64,000 nt of DNA from Glycomyces paridis (GTDB lineage Bacteria; Actinomycetota; Actinomycetes; Mycobacteriales; Micromonosporaceae). A model generated the notes under the pieces. That model was not told the origin of the DNA. It saw only the letters and a list, made by a program, of their open reading frames with translations, and ran no database searches. Within the stretch, counting starts at the first letter, position 1, and each line of letters starts with the position of its first letter. The stretch covers positions 274,741 through 338,740 of the forward strand of contig NZ_STGX01000001.1 in the NCBI RefSeq assembly GCF_004912155.1, written 5' to 3'. Below, in pieces: positions 51,223-59,925 of this stretch. The position numbers and the translations under genes are program-made.

Positions 51223-52686
51223 ATGGGGGAGCGGTCCTGGCTCAACGGGGCGATGCACGCGGGCTTCTTCCTGCTGCTCGCCGCCTCCGCCGCGCGCGTC
51301 GTCGCCCGGCACGAGCTCACCGACCGCCACACCGTCGCCGCCCTCACCGTGGCCGCGATCCTCGCGGCCCTCTACGGCGCAGGCGTGGCCCTGTGGCACC
51401 GGCTCGGCGGCGCCCGGCCCGTCTGGCTCGGACTCGTGCTCGGCGTCTACGTCGCACTCGTCCTCCTCGCGCCCTCCTTCGCGTGGTGCGCGATCCCCCT
51501 GTACTTCCTGTGCCTGCGCCTCCTCCCCGCTGCCGCCACTGTTGCCGCCGCCGCGCTGCTCACCGCCGCCGTCATCGCCGGGCAGTTGCGCATCGCGAAG
51601 GTCGTCGAACCGAGCCTCGTCCTCGCCCCGATCGGCATCGCCGCGATGATCACCGCCGTCTTCTGGGTCCTCCAGCACGAGATCGGCCAGCGCCAGCGCC
51701 TCATCGACGACCTCGTCGCCGCCCGCGACTCCCTCGCCGACTCCCAGCAGCGCGCCGGAGCCCTCGAAGAGCGCGAACGCCTCGCCCGCGAAATCCACGA
51801 CACCCTCGCGCAGGGCCTCTCCAGCATCGCCATGCTCCTCCAGGCCGCCGACCGATCCTGGGGCACCGACCGGTCACGCGCGCTCGCCGCCCAGGCCGCC
51901 GCCGTCGCAGACGAGAACCTCGCCGAGGCCCGCCGGTTCGTGCGCGACCTCAGCCCGGCCCGACTCGACGGCCGCACCCTCGCCGAGGCCCTGCGGCTCC
52001 TGTGCGCCGACACCGAGCGCCGCACCGGCCTGCGCACCGCCTTCCGCTCCGTCGGCGAACCGGGCCCCACCGGCGACCGCGCCGACGCCGCCCTCCTGCG
52101 CGTCGCCCAAGGCGCGCTCGCCAATGCCGCCGAGCACGCCGACGCGACCGAAGCGGTCGTCACCCTCTCCCACCTCGGCGACGCGGTCGCCCTCGACGTC
52201 CACGACGACGGCCGCGGCTTCGACCCCGGGACGCCGGAAGCGGCCGGCCCACGGCGTGGCCCGGTGCCCGAGTCGACCGCCCCCGGCCCGGTACCCGACA
52301 CCGCTGGAAGCCCCGCCGACGACGCCGTTCCCGCCGACCGCGGCTTCGACCGTCGGACGCCGGAACCGGTCGGCCCCCGGCGCGGCCCGGCGCCCAAACC
52401 GGCCGCTCTCGACTCGGACGGACCCGACACCGCTGGAAGCCCCGCCGACCACGGCTTCGACCCCCAGACACCGGAAGCGGCCCGCCTCCGGCGTGGCCCG
52501 GCATCCGAACCGGCCGCTCTCGGCCCGGTACCCGACGACGCCCCTCCCGCCGACCGCGGCTTCGGCCTTGCCGGGATGCGGGCCCGGCTCGCGGCAGTAG
52601 GCGGCACCCTCACCGTCGAAAGCCACCCCGGCGAAGGCACCACGGTCGCCGCCGCCGTACCGATCCACGCACCCGAGGAGGACTGA
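51223..52686 (+). CDS. SenS-like sensor histidine kinase with expanded ATP lid
   Basis: 487 residues. About five transmembrane helices (~1-155), then HisKA_3 with phospho-acceptor His in LAREIHDTLAQGLSS (near 192). The HATPase has the N-box region VAQGALANAAEHADAT, G1 motif DDGRGFDP and G2 motif GFGLAGMRARL. Between G1 and G2, where the ATP lid lies, ~114 residues of Pro-rich repeats are inserted. The ATG at 51223 has AGGAGG. Coupled to the response regulator (TGATG). The HbpS-like gene beside it suggests extracellular haem or redox sensing. Confidence 0.9.
   Translation: MGERSWLNGAMHAGFFLLLAASAARVVARHELTDRHTVAALTVAAILAALYGAGVALWHRLGGARPVWLGLVLGVYVALVLLAPSFAWCAIPLYFLCLRLLPAAATVAAAALLTAAVIAGQLRIAKVVEPSLVLAPIGIAAMITAVFWVLQHEIGQRQRLIDDLVAARDSLADSQQRAGALEERERLAREIHDTLAQGLSSIAMLLQAADRSWGTDRSRALAAQAAAVADENLAEARRFVRDLSPARLDGRTLAEALRLLCADTERRTGLRTAFRSVGEPGPTGDRADAALLRVAQGALANAAEHADATEAVVTLSHLGDAVALDVHDDGRGFDPGTPEAAGPRRGPVPESTAPGPVPDTAGSPADDAVPADRGFDRRTPEPVGPRRGPAPKPAALDSDGPDTAGSPADHGFDPQTPEAARLRRGPASEPAALGPVPDDAPPADRGFGLAGMRARLAAVGGTLTVESHPGEGTTVAAAVPIHAPEED
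52216..52557 (+). repeat. Intragenic repeats expanding the kinase ATP lid
   Basis: Three in-frame units begin with GGCTTCGAC at 52216, 52342 and 52453 (126, 111 and 105 bp; residues ~332, 374, 411). Each encodes GFD-x2-TPE...RRGP...P-A and a closing ADR/ADH. The G2 motif GFGL (residue ~446) looks like the start of a fourth unit. Confidence 0.88.
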
Positions 52687-53306
52687 TGCGGCTCTACCTG
52701 GTGGACGACCACCCCGTAGTCAGAGCGGGCCTCGCCGCCCTCATCGACGGCGAACCCGACATGGAACTCGTGGGCGAGGCCGACAACGCCGCCGCCGCAC
52801 TCCAAGGCGCCCGCGCCGCCCGACCCGAGGTCGTCCTCATGGACCTCCAGCTCGGCGACGGCCCCGACGGCGTCGCCGCCACCGAAGCCCTCCTCGCCCT
52901 GCCCGACCCGCCGCGCGTCCTCGTCCTCACCACCTACGAGACCGACGCCGACATCCACCGCGCCGTCGCGGCCGGCGCCACCGGCTACCTGCTCAAAGCC
53001 TGCCCGCCCGAGGAGCTGTTCGCCGCCGTCCGCGCCGCCGCGCGCGGCGAGAGCGCCCTCTCCCCGAAGGTCGCCGCCCGCGTCATGAACCAGGTTCGCA
53101 CCGGGCGCCCCGCACTCACCGCACGCGAGTCCGAGATCGTCGGCCTGCTCGCCGAAGGCCTGGGCAACAAGCAGATCGCCCAGCGCCTCTACGTCACCGA
53201 AGCCACCGTGAAGACCCACTTGGTGCACATCTTCGCGAAACTCGGCGTCGACAACCGCACCGCCGCGGTCGCCGCCGCCGTCCGCCAGGGCGTCTTCAGG
53301 CGCTGA
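52686..53306 (+). CDS. SenR-like NarL/LuxR response regulator
   Basis: 206 residues. Receiver domain with acidic pair VDDHP and phospho-Asp in VVLMDLQLGDG (about residue 57), switch residue region VLVLTTYETD and K in YLLKACPPEE. C-terminal LuxR HTH: LTARESEIVGLLAEGLGNKQIAQRLYVTEATVKTHLVHIFAKLGV. Overlaps the kinase stop (TGATG), so cotranscribed and translationally coupled. Likely regulates the hbpS-like gene and its own operon, as in SenSR systems. Confidence 0.93.
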   Translation: MRLYLVDDHPVVRAGLAALIDGEPDMELVGEADNAAAALQGARAARPEVVLMDLQLGDGPDGVAATEALLALPDPPRVLVLTTYETDADIHRAVAAGATGYLLKACPPEELFAAVRAAARGESALSPKVAARVMNQVRTGRPALTARESEIVGLLAEGLGNKQIAQRLYVTEATVKTHLVHIFAKLGVDNRTAAVAAAVRQGVFRR

Positions 53307-53976
53307 CGCGCCGCCGCCGCGTCCGCGTCGCCTCCTCCGCGTCCACCGCCGCCACCTGCCAGCGCCGCGCCGCCTCCAAGGTCGGGGCGCGCCCGTCCTC
53401 CAAGTGCGCGAGGGAGATCGCCGCCGCCCGGTCCGCGTCGGCCGCCTCGATCGCCTCCAGGAGCGCTTCGTGCTCGCGGCGCTGGCGGGCCGGGTCGCGC
53501 TCCACCGGGTCGGCGCCGGAGGTGAGGTGGAAGAGCCAGCGCATCCGGGCTTCGAGGGGCTCCATGATCTGGGTGAGGAGCGGATTGCCGGCGGCGGCGA
53601 CGAGTTCGCGGTGGAAGTCGGCGTTCGCGTCCACGGGCGCCGCGGTGTCGGAGTCGACGCAGGCGCGCAGGCGCCGCAGCGTCTCGGGCCCGGCGCCGGC
53701 GGCGGCGAGGCGGGCGGCCAGCGGTTCGAGGCCGGCGCGCACGTCGAAGAGGTCGGCGATGTCCTTGGGGGTGGGCACGGTGACGATGCTGCCCTGGCCG
53801 GGGACGGTCGTGACGAGGCCGTCGCCCGCCAAGCGCTGCAAGGCCTCTCGCAGGGGTATGCGGGAGACCTCGAACTCGGCTGCGAGGTCGCGTTCGATGA
53901 GCCGCTGCCCGGGGCGCAGATCGGCGGTGACGATCCGCTCGCGCAGCTCCCGGTAGACCCGTTCGCCTCTGGTCAT
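53296..53976 (-). CDS. GntR/FadR-family (FCD) transcriptional regulator
   Basis: 226 residues. GntR winged helix (RVYRELRERIVTADLRPGQRLIERDLAAEFEVSRIPLREALQRLAGDGLV) and C-terminal all-helical FCD domain with the metal-binding residues D...H (NADFHRELVAAAGN) and later His (REHEALLEAI, ISLAHLED). Divergent from the amidohydrolase gene, whose promoter bears GGTATACC sites. The 3' end overlaps the response regulator by 11 bp. Confidence 0.92.
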   Translation of the reverse strand: MTRGERVYRELRERIVTADLRPGQRLIERDLAAEFEVSRIPLREALQRLAGDGLVTTVPGQGSIVTVPTPKDIADLFDVRAGLEPLAARLAAAGAGPETLRRLRACVDSDTAAPVDANADFHRELVAAAGNPLLTQIMEPLEARMRWLFHLTSGADPVERDPARQRREHEALLEAIEAADADRAAAISLAHLEDGRAPTLEAARRWQVAAVDAEEATRTRRRRVSA

Positions 53977-54020
53977 GATCTGTCTCTCTCCTGGGCCCGG
54001 CGGTGGCCGGGCCCGCGTCA

Positions 54021-54050
54021 ACGGTATACCGTCGTGAATAGTGGTATACC
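54021..54050. promoter_or_regulatory. Paired GntR operators
   Basis: ACGGTATACCGT (54021-54032) is a perfect palindrome. A second GGTATACC is at 54043-54050, centred exactly 20 bp away, two helical turns. GGTATA half-sites are known for FCD-type GntR regulators. The sites lie between the divergent regulator and amidohydrolase genes. Confidence 0.8.
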
Positions 54051-54084
54051 GCTATGAGCGGGACCTGAGGCGAAAGGATCGAAC

Positions 54085-55263
54085 ATGACCGACCTGCTGC
54101 TGCGCGACGCCCGGCTCTGGGGCAGCGAAGGGCGCACCGACCTCCTCGTGCGCGACGGACGGATCGCCGAAGTCGCGGACGCGCTCGACGCGGAGGGCGC
54201 CGCGGTCGAGGACCTCGCCGGCGCCGTCCTCATCCCCGGCCTGGTGGACGCCCACGCCCACGTCGACAAGACCCTCTGGGGCGGCCCCTGGGTCCCGCGC
54301 ACCGCCGGGCCCGGCCTCGCCGCCGCCATCGCCTACGGGGCCGAGCGCCGCGCCGAGTTCGGCGTCCCGAACCCCGACTTCATCACCGCGCTGCTCACCA
54401 ACATGGTCGTCTCCGGCACCACCCACGCGCGCTCGCACGTCGACGTCGACCCGGGCATCGGCATCGGCGCGGTGCACGCCGTTCGGGAGGCCGTCGAGCG
54501 CCTCGCCGGGCGCATCGACGTCGAGCTGGTCGCCTTCCCGCAGACCGGCATCCTCACCAGCCCCGGCACCGCCGAGCTCATGGACGCCGCGCTCGCCGCG
54601 GGCGTGAAGTCCGTCGGCGGCATCGACCCGGCCGGCTTCGACGGCGACGCCGAGGCCCACCTCGACCTCGTCTTCGCCCTCGCCGAGAAGCACGGCGCGG
54701 AGATCGACATCCACCTCCACGACGGCGGCGACCTCGGCGTGCGCGAGTTCGACCTCATCATCGAGCGCACCCGCGCGCTCGGCTACACCGGCAAGGTCGT
54801 CATCAGCCACGCCTTCGCGCTCTGCGACGCCGACGAGGCGACCCGCGCCCGCCTCATCGCCGACCTCGCCGAACTGCGGATCGGCCTGACCTCCGTGGCG
54901 CCCAGGCAGATCCTGCCGCTGCGCGAGCTCGACGCCGCCGGGGTCGTCATGGGGATCGGCAACGACGGCGTGCGCGACCTGTGGAGCCCGTACGGGACCG
55001 GCGACCTGCTCCAGCGCACCCAGTGGTTCGCGCGCAACGCCGGCTTCAGCAAGGACGCGGACATCGAACTGGCCCTGGAGGCCGCCACGTACGGCGGCGC
55101 GAAGCTCCTCGGCCTCGACGGATACGGCCTTGCCGTCGGCGACCGGGCCGACCTCGTCGCCGTCGCCGGCCGCAACCCCTCCGAGGCGGTCCTGGAGCAC
55201 CACGAGCGGTCCCTCGTGGTCAAGGACGGCCGCATCGTCGCCCGCGACGGGGCGCTGGTCTAG
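54085..55263 (+). CDS. Amidohydrolase (cytosine deaminase-like)
   Basis: 392 residues, metal-dependent TIM barrel. H57/H59 in GLVDAHAHVDK, ARSHVDVD, IDIHLHDGG, VVISHAFAL and the catalytic Asp in GIGNDGVRD. This pattern is close to cytosine deaminase and isopropylammelide amidohydrolase-like enzymes that hydrolyse C-N bonds in pyrimidine or triazine rings. Substrate undetermined. Regulated by the divergent GntR gene through GGTATACC sites, so probably substrate-induced. Confidence 0.87.
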   Translation: MTDLLLRDARLWGSEGRTDLLVRDGRIAEVADALDAEGAAVEDLAGAVLIPGLVDAHAHVDKTLWGGPWVPRTAGPGLAAAIAYGAERRAEFGVPNPDFITALLTNMVVSGTTHARSHVDVDPGIGIGAVHAVREAVERLAGRIDVELVAFPQTGILTSPGTAELMDAALAAGVKSVGGIDPAGFDGDAEAHLDLVFALAEKHGAEIDIHLHDGGDLGVREFDLIIERTRALGYTGKVVISHAFALCDADEATRARLIADLAELRIGLTSVAPRQILPLRELDAAGVVMGIGNDGVRDLWSPYGTGDLLQRTQWFARNAGFSKDADIELALEAATYGGAKLLGLDGYGLAVGDRADLVAVAGRNPSEAVLEHHERSLVVKDGRIVARDGALV

Positions 55264-55590
55264 GACGGGCATCAAGCGCGATCGAGGGCCGCGGCGGTCG
55301 CCGCGGCCCTCGAACCGTGAGGACCCTCGTCGAGGGCGGCGGGGCTCCGGGCCAGGTTGTCGGAGCCCCGCCGCGGGCCGTCCGCCTACCCCACTTCGGC
55401 GGACGACCTCCTGGTGATGGCGGCAAAGTCTCTTGTCGAGCAGGCTTGCCCTCTGCCACCGCGCCACCGGGGGTGCGTTGCGATAAGCGTAGAAGCGCCC
55501 AATCGGCTTGCGCAGTCCAAAACCCGACAATTGCAGACATTGTCATTCGTGCATGAGACGAGGCGGGAGCGCTCGGTCACGGGCCCGCGA
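55264..55590. other. Intergenic region with two hairpins
   Basis: No gene supported. First hairpin at 55282-55313 (see terminator). Second: CGGCGGGGCTCCG (55337-55349) pairs with 55361-55373 around an 11-base loop. The rest shows no tRNA or coding structure I can defend. Confidence 0.6.
55282..55313 (+). terminator. Terminator after the amidohydrolase gene
   Basis: A 14-15-base stem TCGAGGGCCGCGGC with a short GGTC loop, about 20 bases after the stop codon. Confidence 0.82.
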
Positions 55591-56265
55591 TCACTCCCCA
55601 GTGGATGAGTGACTTTCGGGTTCTTCCGTGTTCCGTTGTCCTCGTTGGAATACCCGCGCCGAAACCTCGACCTGGGCGATGCGGCGCAGCGCCTCGAAGA
55701 TCGCATCGCCCAGGACCGTGCCCACGACCATCGCCTCCAGGATCTCGTCGGGCTCGCGCCGGGTCGCGAGGAGCGCGAGGTCGAACTCCGCCACGATCTC
55801 GGCCGCCCGCGCGTACTCCCCGGTCATGTCGACCATGTCGGCCAGCCCGAGCTCGCGCAGGCGCCCGATCGCGTCGGCGAGCGTCCACAGGTAGGGGTGG
55901 CCCGGCTCGATCGCGTCCCAGCCCCGGCGCCGCACGATCGCGCGCGCGGTCTCGAGGTCCTCCTCCGCGGGCGGCTCGACCGGCACCCGGTGCTGCGACA
56001 GCGCCCGGCTGGCGACCCCCAGCGTGCTGTCGAGGTCGCGGTCGGGCTCCTCGATCTCGGCGAGCACCTCGCGGACCTTCGCGATCGGCACCGACCCGAC
56101 CTCCACCATCGCCCGCACCAGCCGCAGGCGCCTGACGTGCTCCTCGCCGTACTCCACCTGGTTGTGGCCCCGGCGCTCGCCGCCGGCGAGCAGTCCCTCG
56201 CGCACGTAGTACTTGATGGTGGCCGCGGGGACCCCGGTCCTCGCGCTGAGCTCGCCGATTCGCAT
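55591..56265 (-). CDS. MerR-family transcriptional regulator
   Basis: 224 residues. N-terminal MerR HTH (MRIGELSARTGVPAATIKYYVREGLLAGGERRGHNQVEYGEEHVRRLRLVRAM). The long C-terminal part has helices with TGEYARAAEIVAEFDLALLATRREPDEILEAMVVG. The ATG at 56265 is the standard MerR start. Divergent from the DUF2306 gene, with GATAG/CTATC inverted repeats in the spacer that fit MerR control. Effector unknown. Confidence 0.92.
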   Translation of the reverse strand: MRIGELSARTGVPAATIKYYVREGLLAGGERRGHNQVEYGEEHVRRLRLVRAMVEVGSVPIAKVREVLAEIEEPDRDLDSTLGVASRALSQHRVPVEPPAEEDLETARAIVRRRGWDAIEPGHPYLWTLADAIGRLRELGLADMVDMTGEYARAAEIVAEFDLALLATRREPDEILEAMVVGTVLGDAIFEALRRIAQVEVSARVFQRGQRNTEEPESHSSTGE

Positions 56266-56289
56266 GGGTCCTTCTTACCCGAAGCGCGG

Positions 56290-56331
56290 TTGACCGCCCT
56301 CCGAAACAAGTGATAGTTTTGCTATCGATAG
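56290..56331 (+). promoter_or_regulatory. MerR-type divergent promoter
   Basis: TTGACC (56290-56295) with -10 candidates TAGTTT (56314-56319, 18-bp spacer). GATAG-N5-CTATC (56312-56326) continues into the palindrome CTATCGATAG (56322-56331). Long spacers with internal symmetry are typical of MerR-activated promoters. Confidence 0.55.
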
Positions 56332-56354
56332 TGTCACTCACACTTGGAGCACCC

Positions 56355-57050
56355 ATGACCGCCACCCTCGACACCCGCAGGCGCGACCGCCGGCGAGGGC
56401 GCACCGCCGTCGTCACCGTCGCCGTCCTCAGCGTCGCGATCGTCCTCTACGCCGTGCCCGCCTACCTCGTCCCCGACGTCGACTCCCGCGTCGGCATCCG
56501 CGAAGACGTGCCCTTCCACCTGCCGTTCCTCGTCGTCCACGCCGCCACCGCCGGGATCGCGCTCCTCGTCGGGCCCTTCCAGTTCTTCGGCTCGATCCGC
56601 GCCCGCCACCCCAAGGTCCACCGCACCCTCGGCCGGATCTACCTCCTCGCCGGGGTCCTCCCCGGCAGCCTCTCGGGCATCGTCGTCGCCTTCCTCACCA
56701 CCGCCGGGCCGATCCCCATGACCACCTTCGTGGTCCTCGACGTCTTCTGGTTCTGGTCGGCGCTCCTCGCCTACCGGGCGGTGCGCGCCGGCGACTACGC
56801 GCGCCACCGCGAATGGATGCTGCGCAACTTCGCCGCGACCTTCGCGGCCGTCAACCTGCGCGTCTACCTCGGACTGTTCATCGCCGCGCAGCTGCCGCTC
56901 CTCGACGGCCACTACGGCGGCGACTTCGAAGCCCTCTTCGACGTCGCCTACACCGCGGCCGTCGTCTCCTCGATCGTCCTCAACGTCGCCTTCATGGAAA
57001 TCTACTTGCGGCGCAAGCGCACCAGGGGCACCCTCGAAGCCACCGGCTGA
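56355..57050 (+). CDS. DUF2306 membrane protein
   Basis: 231 residues with 6-7 hydrophobic segments. HPKVHRTLGRIYLLAG, with the RxHRxxGR-like motif, and DYARHREWMLRNFAATFAAVNLRVYLG are typical of DUF2306. The His-rich conserved motifs resemble haem-coordinating membrane proteins, but function is unknown. The ATG at 56355 has TTGGAG upstream. First gene after the MerR-type promoter; the acetyltransferase follows by 13 bp. Confidence 0.88.
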   Translation: MTATLDTRRRDRRRGRTAVVTVAVLSVAIVLYAVPAYLVPDVDSRVGIREDVPFHLPFLVVHAATAGIALLVGPFQFFGSIRARHPKVHRTLGRIYLLAGVLPGSLSGIVVAFLTTAGPIPMTTFVVLDVFWFWSALLAYRAVRAGDYARHREWMLRNFAATFAAVNLRVYLGLFIAAQLPLLDGHYGGDFEALFDVAYTAAVVSSIVLNVAFMEIYLRRKRTRGTLEATG

Positions 57051-57063
57051 ACGAGGGAACCGC

Positions 57064-57489
57064 ATGGACACCGACGCGTACGAGATCTCCTCCGACCCCG
57101 ACCGCCTCGACCGCGACTGGATCCACCGGGTCATCTCCACCGACACCTACTGGGCGACCGGGCGCACCCGCGAGGACATGGACCGGGCGATCGACCACTC
57201 GCTCCCGTACGGCGTCTACGAAGGCGACCGCCAGGTCGCCTTCGCGCGCCTGGTCACCGACCGGACCTACTTCGCGTGGCTCAGCGACGTGATCGTCGAC
57301 CGGTCGGTGCGCGGCGGCGGGATCGGCAAGCGCCTCATGGCCCACCTCGTCGCCGAGGCCGAGCGGATGCGCCTCAAGCGCATCGTCCTCGCCACCGGCG
57401 ACGCCCAGGGACTCTACGAGCGGTTCGGCTTCACCGAGATCGACGACGACTACTCCTGGATGTACCGGGTGTGGCCCGATCGCGTGTAG
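57064..57489 (+). CDS. GNAT-family N-acetyltransferase
   Basis: 141 residues. Acetyl-CoA loop VDRSVRGGGIGKRLMAHLVAEAERM and the C-terminal ATGDAQGLYERFGF strand-helix are canonical for GNAT. The N-terminal STDTYWATGRT matches the YjcF/arylamine-like small-molecule subgroup. It follows the DUF2306 gene by 13 bp, so likely cotranscribed under the MerR-type promoter. Acceptor unknown. Confidence 0.92.
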   Translation: MDTDAYEISSDPDRLDRDWIHRVISTDTYWATGRTREDMDRAIDHSLPYGVYEGDRQVAFARLVTDRTYFAWLSDVIVDRSVRGGGIGKRLMAHLVAEAERMRLKRIVLATGDAQGLYERFGFTEIDDDYSWMYRVWPDRV

Positions 57490-57561
57490 CCCTCGATCGG
57501 CGGACGGGCGTCGCCGCGGCGCGCTAGGCTGGTGCGTTCCCGAATTCGAGCGAGGAGCGCA

Positions 57562-59703
57562 GTGTCCCAGGAACCAGGCCCCGCCGACGACCGCCACCCG
57601 CAGGACGTCGACACGACGCACGCCGTGCCCGACCCCGATCCCGCCAACACCCCCGAGCAGGAGATCGCGATCGAGCAGCGCTTCGTCGACCGCGTCTACG
57701 ACCGCGTCGACGTGCTCCGCGGCGAAGCCGAGGGCAACCGCGACTCCGGCTACGCCCACCTCGCCGCGACCGTCCCCGGCGCCCAGTTCGAACGCGACGT
57801 CTTCGTCTACCGCGCCGCCCGCCGCATCGCCGACCTCGACTCCCAGCACGAGGGCATGGTCTTCGGCCGGCTCGACTTCGACGACGGCAAGGTCCGCCAC
57901 ATCGGACGCCTCGGCGTCCGCGACGAGGAGTACCGCACCCTCCTCATCGACTGGCGCGCCCCCGCCGCCGCGCCCTTCTACCGCGCCACCGCCGTCGACC
58001 GCCAGGACGTCGCCCGCCGCCGCGTCATCCGCTCCTTCGGCCGCACCGTCGAGGAGATCAGCGACGACCTGCTCAACGACGACGCCGCCGAACGCCTCCC
58101 CGTCGTCGGCGACGGCGCCCTCATGGCCGCCTTGGGCCGCAAGCGCACCGGCCGGATGCGCGACATCGTCGCCACCATCCAGGCCGAGCAGGACGCCGCC
58201 ATCCGCGCCCCCGGGCGCGGCGCCACCATCATCACCGGCGGCCCCGGCACCGGCAAGACCGTCGTGGCCCTCCACCGCGCCGCCTACCTCCTCTACCAGG
58301 ACCGCAGCCGCTACGAGGCCGCCGGCATCCTCGTCGTCGGCCCCTCCGCGGTGTTCATGAAGTACATCGGGCGGGTCCTGCCGAGCCTCGGCGAGGAGAC
58401 CGCCGCCCTCTACTCCATGGGCGAGCTGTACGCCGGGGTCGAGGCCACCCGCCAGGACCGGCCCGAGGTCGCCGCCGTCAAGGGCGGCACCGTCATGCTC
58501 CCGATCCTGCGGCGCCTGGTCCGCCAGACCCCGCCCGGCGCGCCCGGCGAACTGCGCATCGTCTACCGCGGCGACGTGTTCCGCCTCGACGCCCCCGAAC
58601 TCGCGGCCGTGCGCGCCCGCGTCTTCGAGAAGGAGACGCGCCCCAACCTCGCCAAGACCGAGGCCGGACGCGCCCTCCTCATCGCCCTGTGGCGCAAGAT
58701 CAAACCCGTCATCCCCGACGCCGAGCCCGCCAAGTTCTCCCGCGACGTCGGCTCCCGCGGCGAGTTCCTCACCTTCCTCGACCACTGGTGGCCCGACCTC
58801 GACCCCGCCGACGTCCTCGGCTGGGCCGGCGACGCCCGCCGCCTCGCCTCCGCCGCCGAAGGCCACCTCAAGCACGACGCCGTCCAGGCCGTCGCCGCCT
58901 CCCTGCGCGAGGCCGACTTCTCCATCCCCGACGTCGCGCTCCTCGACGAACTGCGCCTCCTCCTCGGCGTCAAACCGCAGCCGCGCGGAAGGGACCGCAT
59001 CCGGTCCTGGGACGGCATCCAAGAGGTCTCGACCACCCAGGACCGCTACTACGACCGGCCCGAACGCCAGGCCCGCGACGCGTTCTACGAGGACTACGCC
59101 CACGTCATCGTCGACGAGGCCCAGGACCTCTCGCCCATGCAGTGGCGCGTCCTCGGCCGCCGCGGCCGCGCCGCCGGCTGGACCGTCGTCGGCGACGAGG
59201 CCCAGTCGAGCTGGCCCCGCCCCCGCGAGAGCGCCGACGCCCGCCGCCGCGCCGTCCCCCGCGGCCGCGTCCACGAATTCCACCTCACCAAGAACTACCG
59301 CAACTCCAAAGAGGTCTTCGAGTACGCCGCCGCCTGGGCCCGCCCCCGCCTCCGCGAGATCGACCTCCCCGAAGCCGTGCGCGAGACCGGCGTCCCAGTC
59401 GAGGAGAAGAAGGTCGCCGCCGACGCCCTGCTGCCCGAACTCGCCGGCGCGGTCGCCGAAGCGCTCGACGCCGTCGAGGGCACCGTAGGCATCATCGCGC
59501 CGTACGCCAGGCACGCCGAACTCGCCGCGCTGGTGCACGACGACCGCGTGACCCTGGTGGGCCCCTTGGAGTCCAAGGGCCTCGAATGGGACGCCGTCAT
59601 AGCCGTCGACCTCAAAGCCGTCGCCGCCTCCCACGGCCCCGGCGTCGCCTACGTCGTCCTCACCCGAGCCACCCAACGCCTCACCCGCATCGACCTCACC
59701 TGA
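57562..59703 (+). CDS. HelD/HelR-like RNA polymerase-recycling ATPase
   Basis: 713 residues, superfamily-1 helicase fold. An N-terminal coiled coil region (~30-75) is followed by Walker A GGPGTGKT near 226-233 and Walker B VIVDEAQDLSPMQW near 515. FHLTKNYRNSKEVFEYAA and the C-terminal ESKGLEWDAVIAVD/YVVLTRATQRL motifs complete the fold. Such proteins free stalled or rifampicin-bound RNA polymerase in actinobacteria. GTG start with GAGGAG. No rifampicin-associated palindrome is seen upstream, so inducibility by rifampicin is not supported. Confidence 0.9.
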   Translation: MSQEPGPADDRHPQDVDTTHAVPDPDPANTPEQEIAIEQRFVDRVYDRVDVLRGEAEGNRDSGYAHLAATVPGAQFERDVFVYRAARRIADLDSQHEGMVFGRLDFDDGKVRHIGRLGVRDEEYRTLLIDWRAPAAAPFYRATAVDRQDVARRRVIRSFGRTVEEISDDLLNDDAAERLPVVGDGALMAALGRKRTGRMRDIVATIQAEQDAAIRAPGRGATIITGGPGTGKTVVALHRAAYLLYQDRSRYEAAGILVVGPSAVFMKYIGRVLPSLGEETAALYSMGELYAGVEATRQDRPEVAAVKGGTVMLPILRRLVRQTPPGAPGELRIVYRGDVFRLDAPELAAVRARVFEKETRPNLAKTEAGRALLIALWRKIKPVIPDAEPAKFSRDVGSRGEFLTFLDHWWPDLDPADVLGWAGDARRLASAAEGHLKHDAVQAVAASLREADFSIPDVALLDELRLLLGVKPQPRGRDRIRSWDGIQEVSTTQDRYYDRPERQARDAFYEDYAHVIVDEAQDLSPMQWRVLGRRGRAAGWTVVGDEAQSSWPRPRESADARRRAVPRGRVHEFHLTKNYRNSKEVFEYAAAWARPRLREIDLPEAVRETGVPVEEKKVAADALLPELAGAVAEALDAVEGTVGIIAPYARHAELAALVHDDRVTLVGPLESKGLEWDAVIAVDLKAVAASHGPGVAYVVLTRATQRLTRIDLT

Positions 59704-59711
59704 CCGACGAC

Positions 59712-59739
59712 AAAGGCCCCGGCACCAGCCGGGGCCTTT
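59712..59739 (+). terminator. Terminator after the HelD-like gene
   Basis: A 12-base stem AAAGGCCCCGGC with ACCA loop ending in TTTC. Confidence 0.88.
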
Positions 59740-59925
59740 CGGCTGTGCGGCAGCCTCGCCGGAGAAGCGATGTGGCCCGGTCCAGTGGAGGAGTCGCTAC
59801 ACTTTGGATCAGACTCGGCCGCCCCCGCCGTCACAAGTGAATCGGACCCCGCCGATGTACCGCGCACCCTCCGGCGTTCTCCCCGAGCCAGGCCTCGACG
59901 TACGCCCTCGCCCGGATTTCTCCGC

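Noticed and set aside
55400-55500. tRNA-like segment on the minus strand (GGTGGCGCGGTGGCAG...)
   Set aside because: No T-arm GTTCGA sequence, poor anticodon stem and no matching acceptor stem. Treated as chance resemblance.
57490-57561. Rifampicin-associated element upstream of the HelD-like gene
   Set aside because: The known GGGGCTTGC...GCAAGCCCC palindrome was looked for and is not present.
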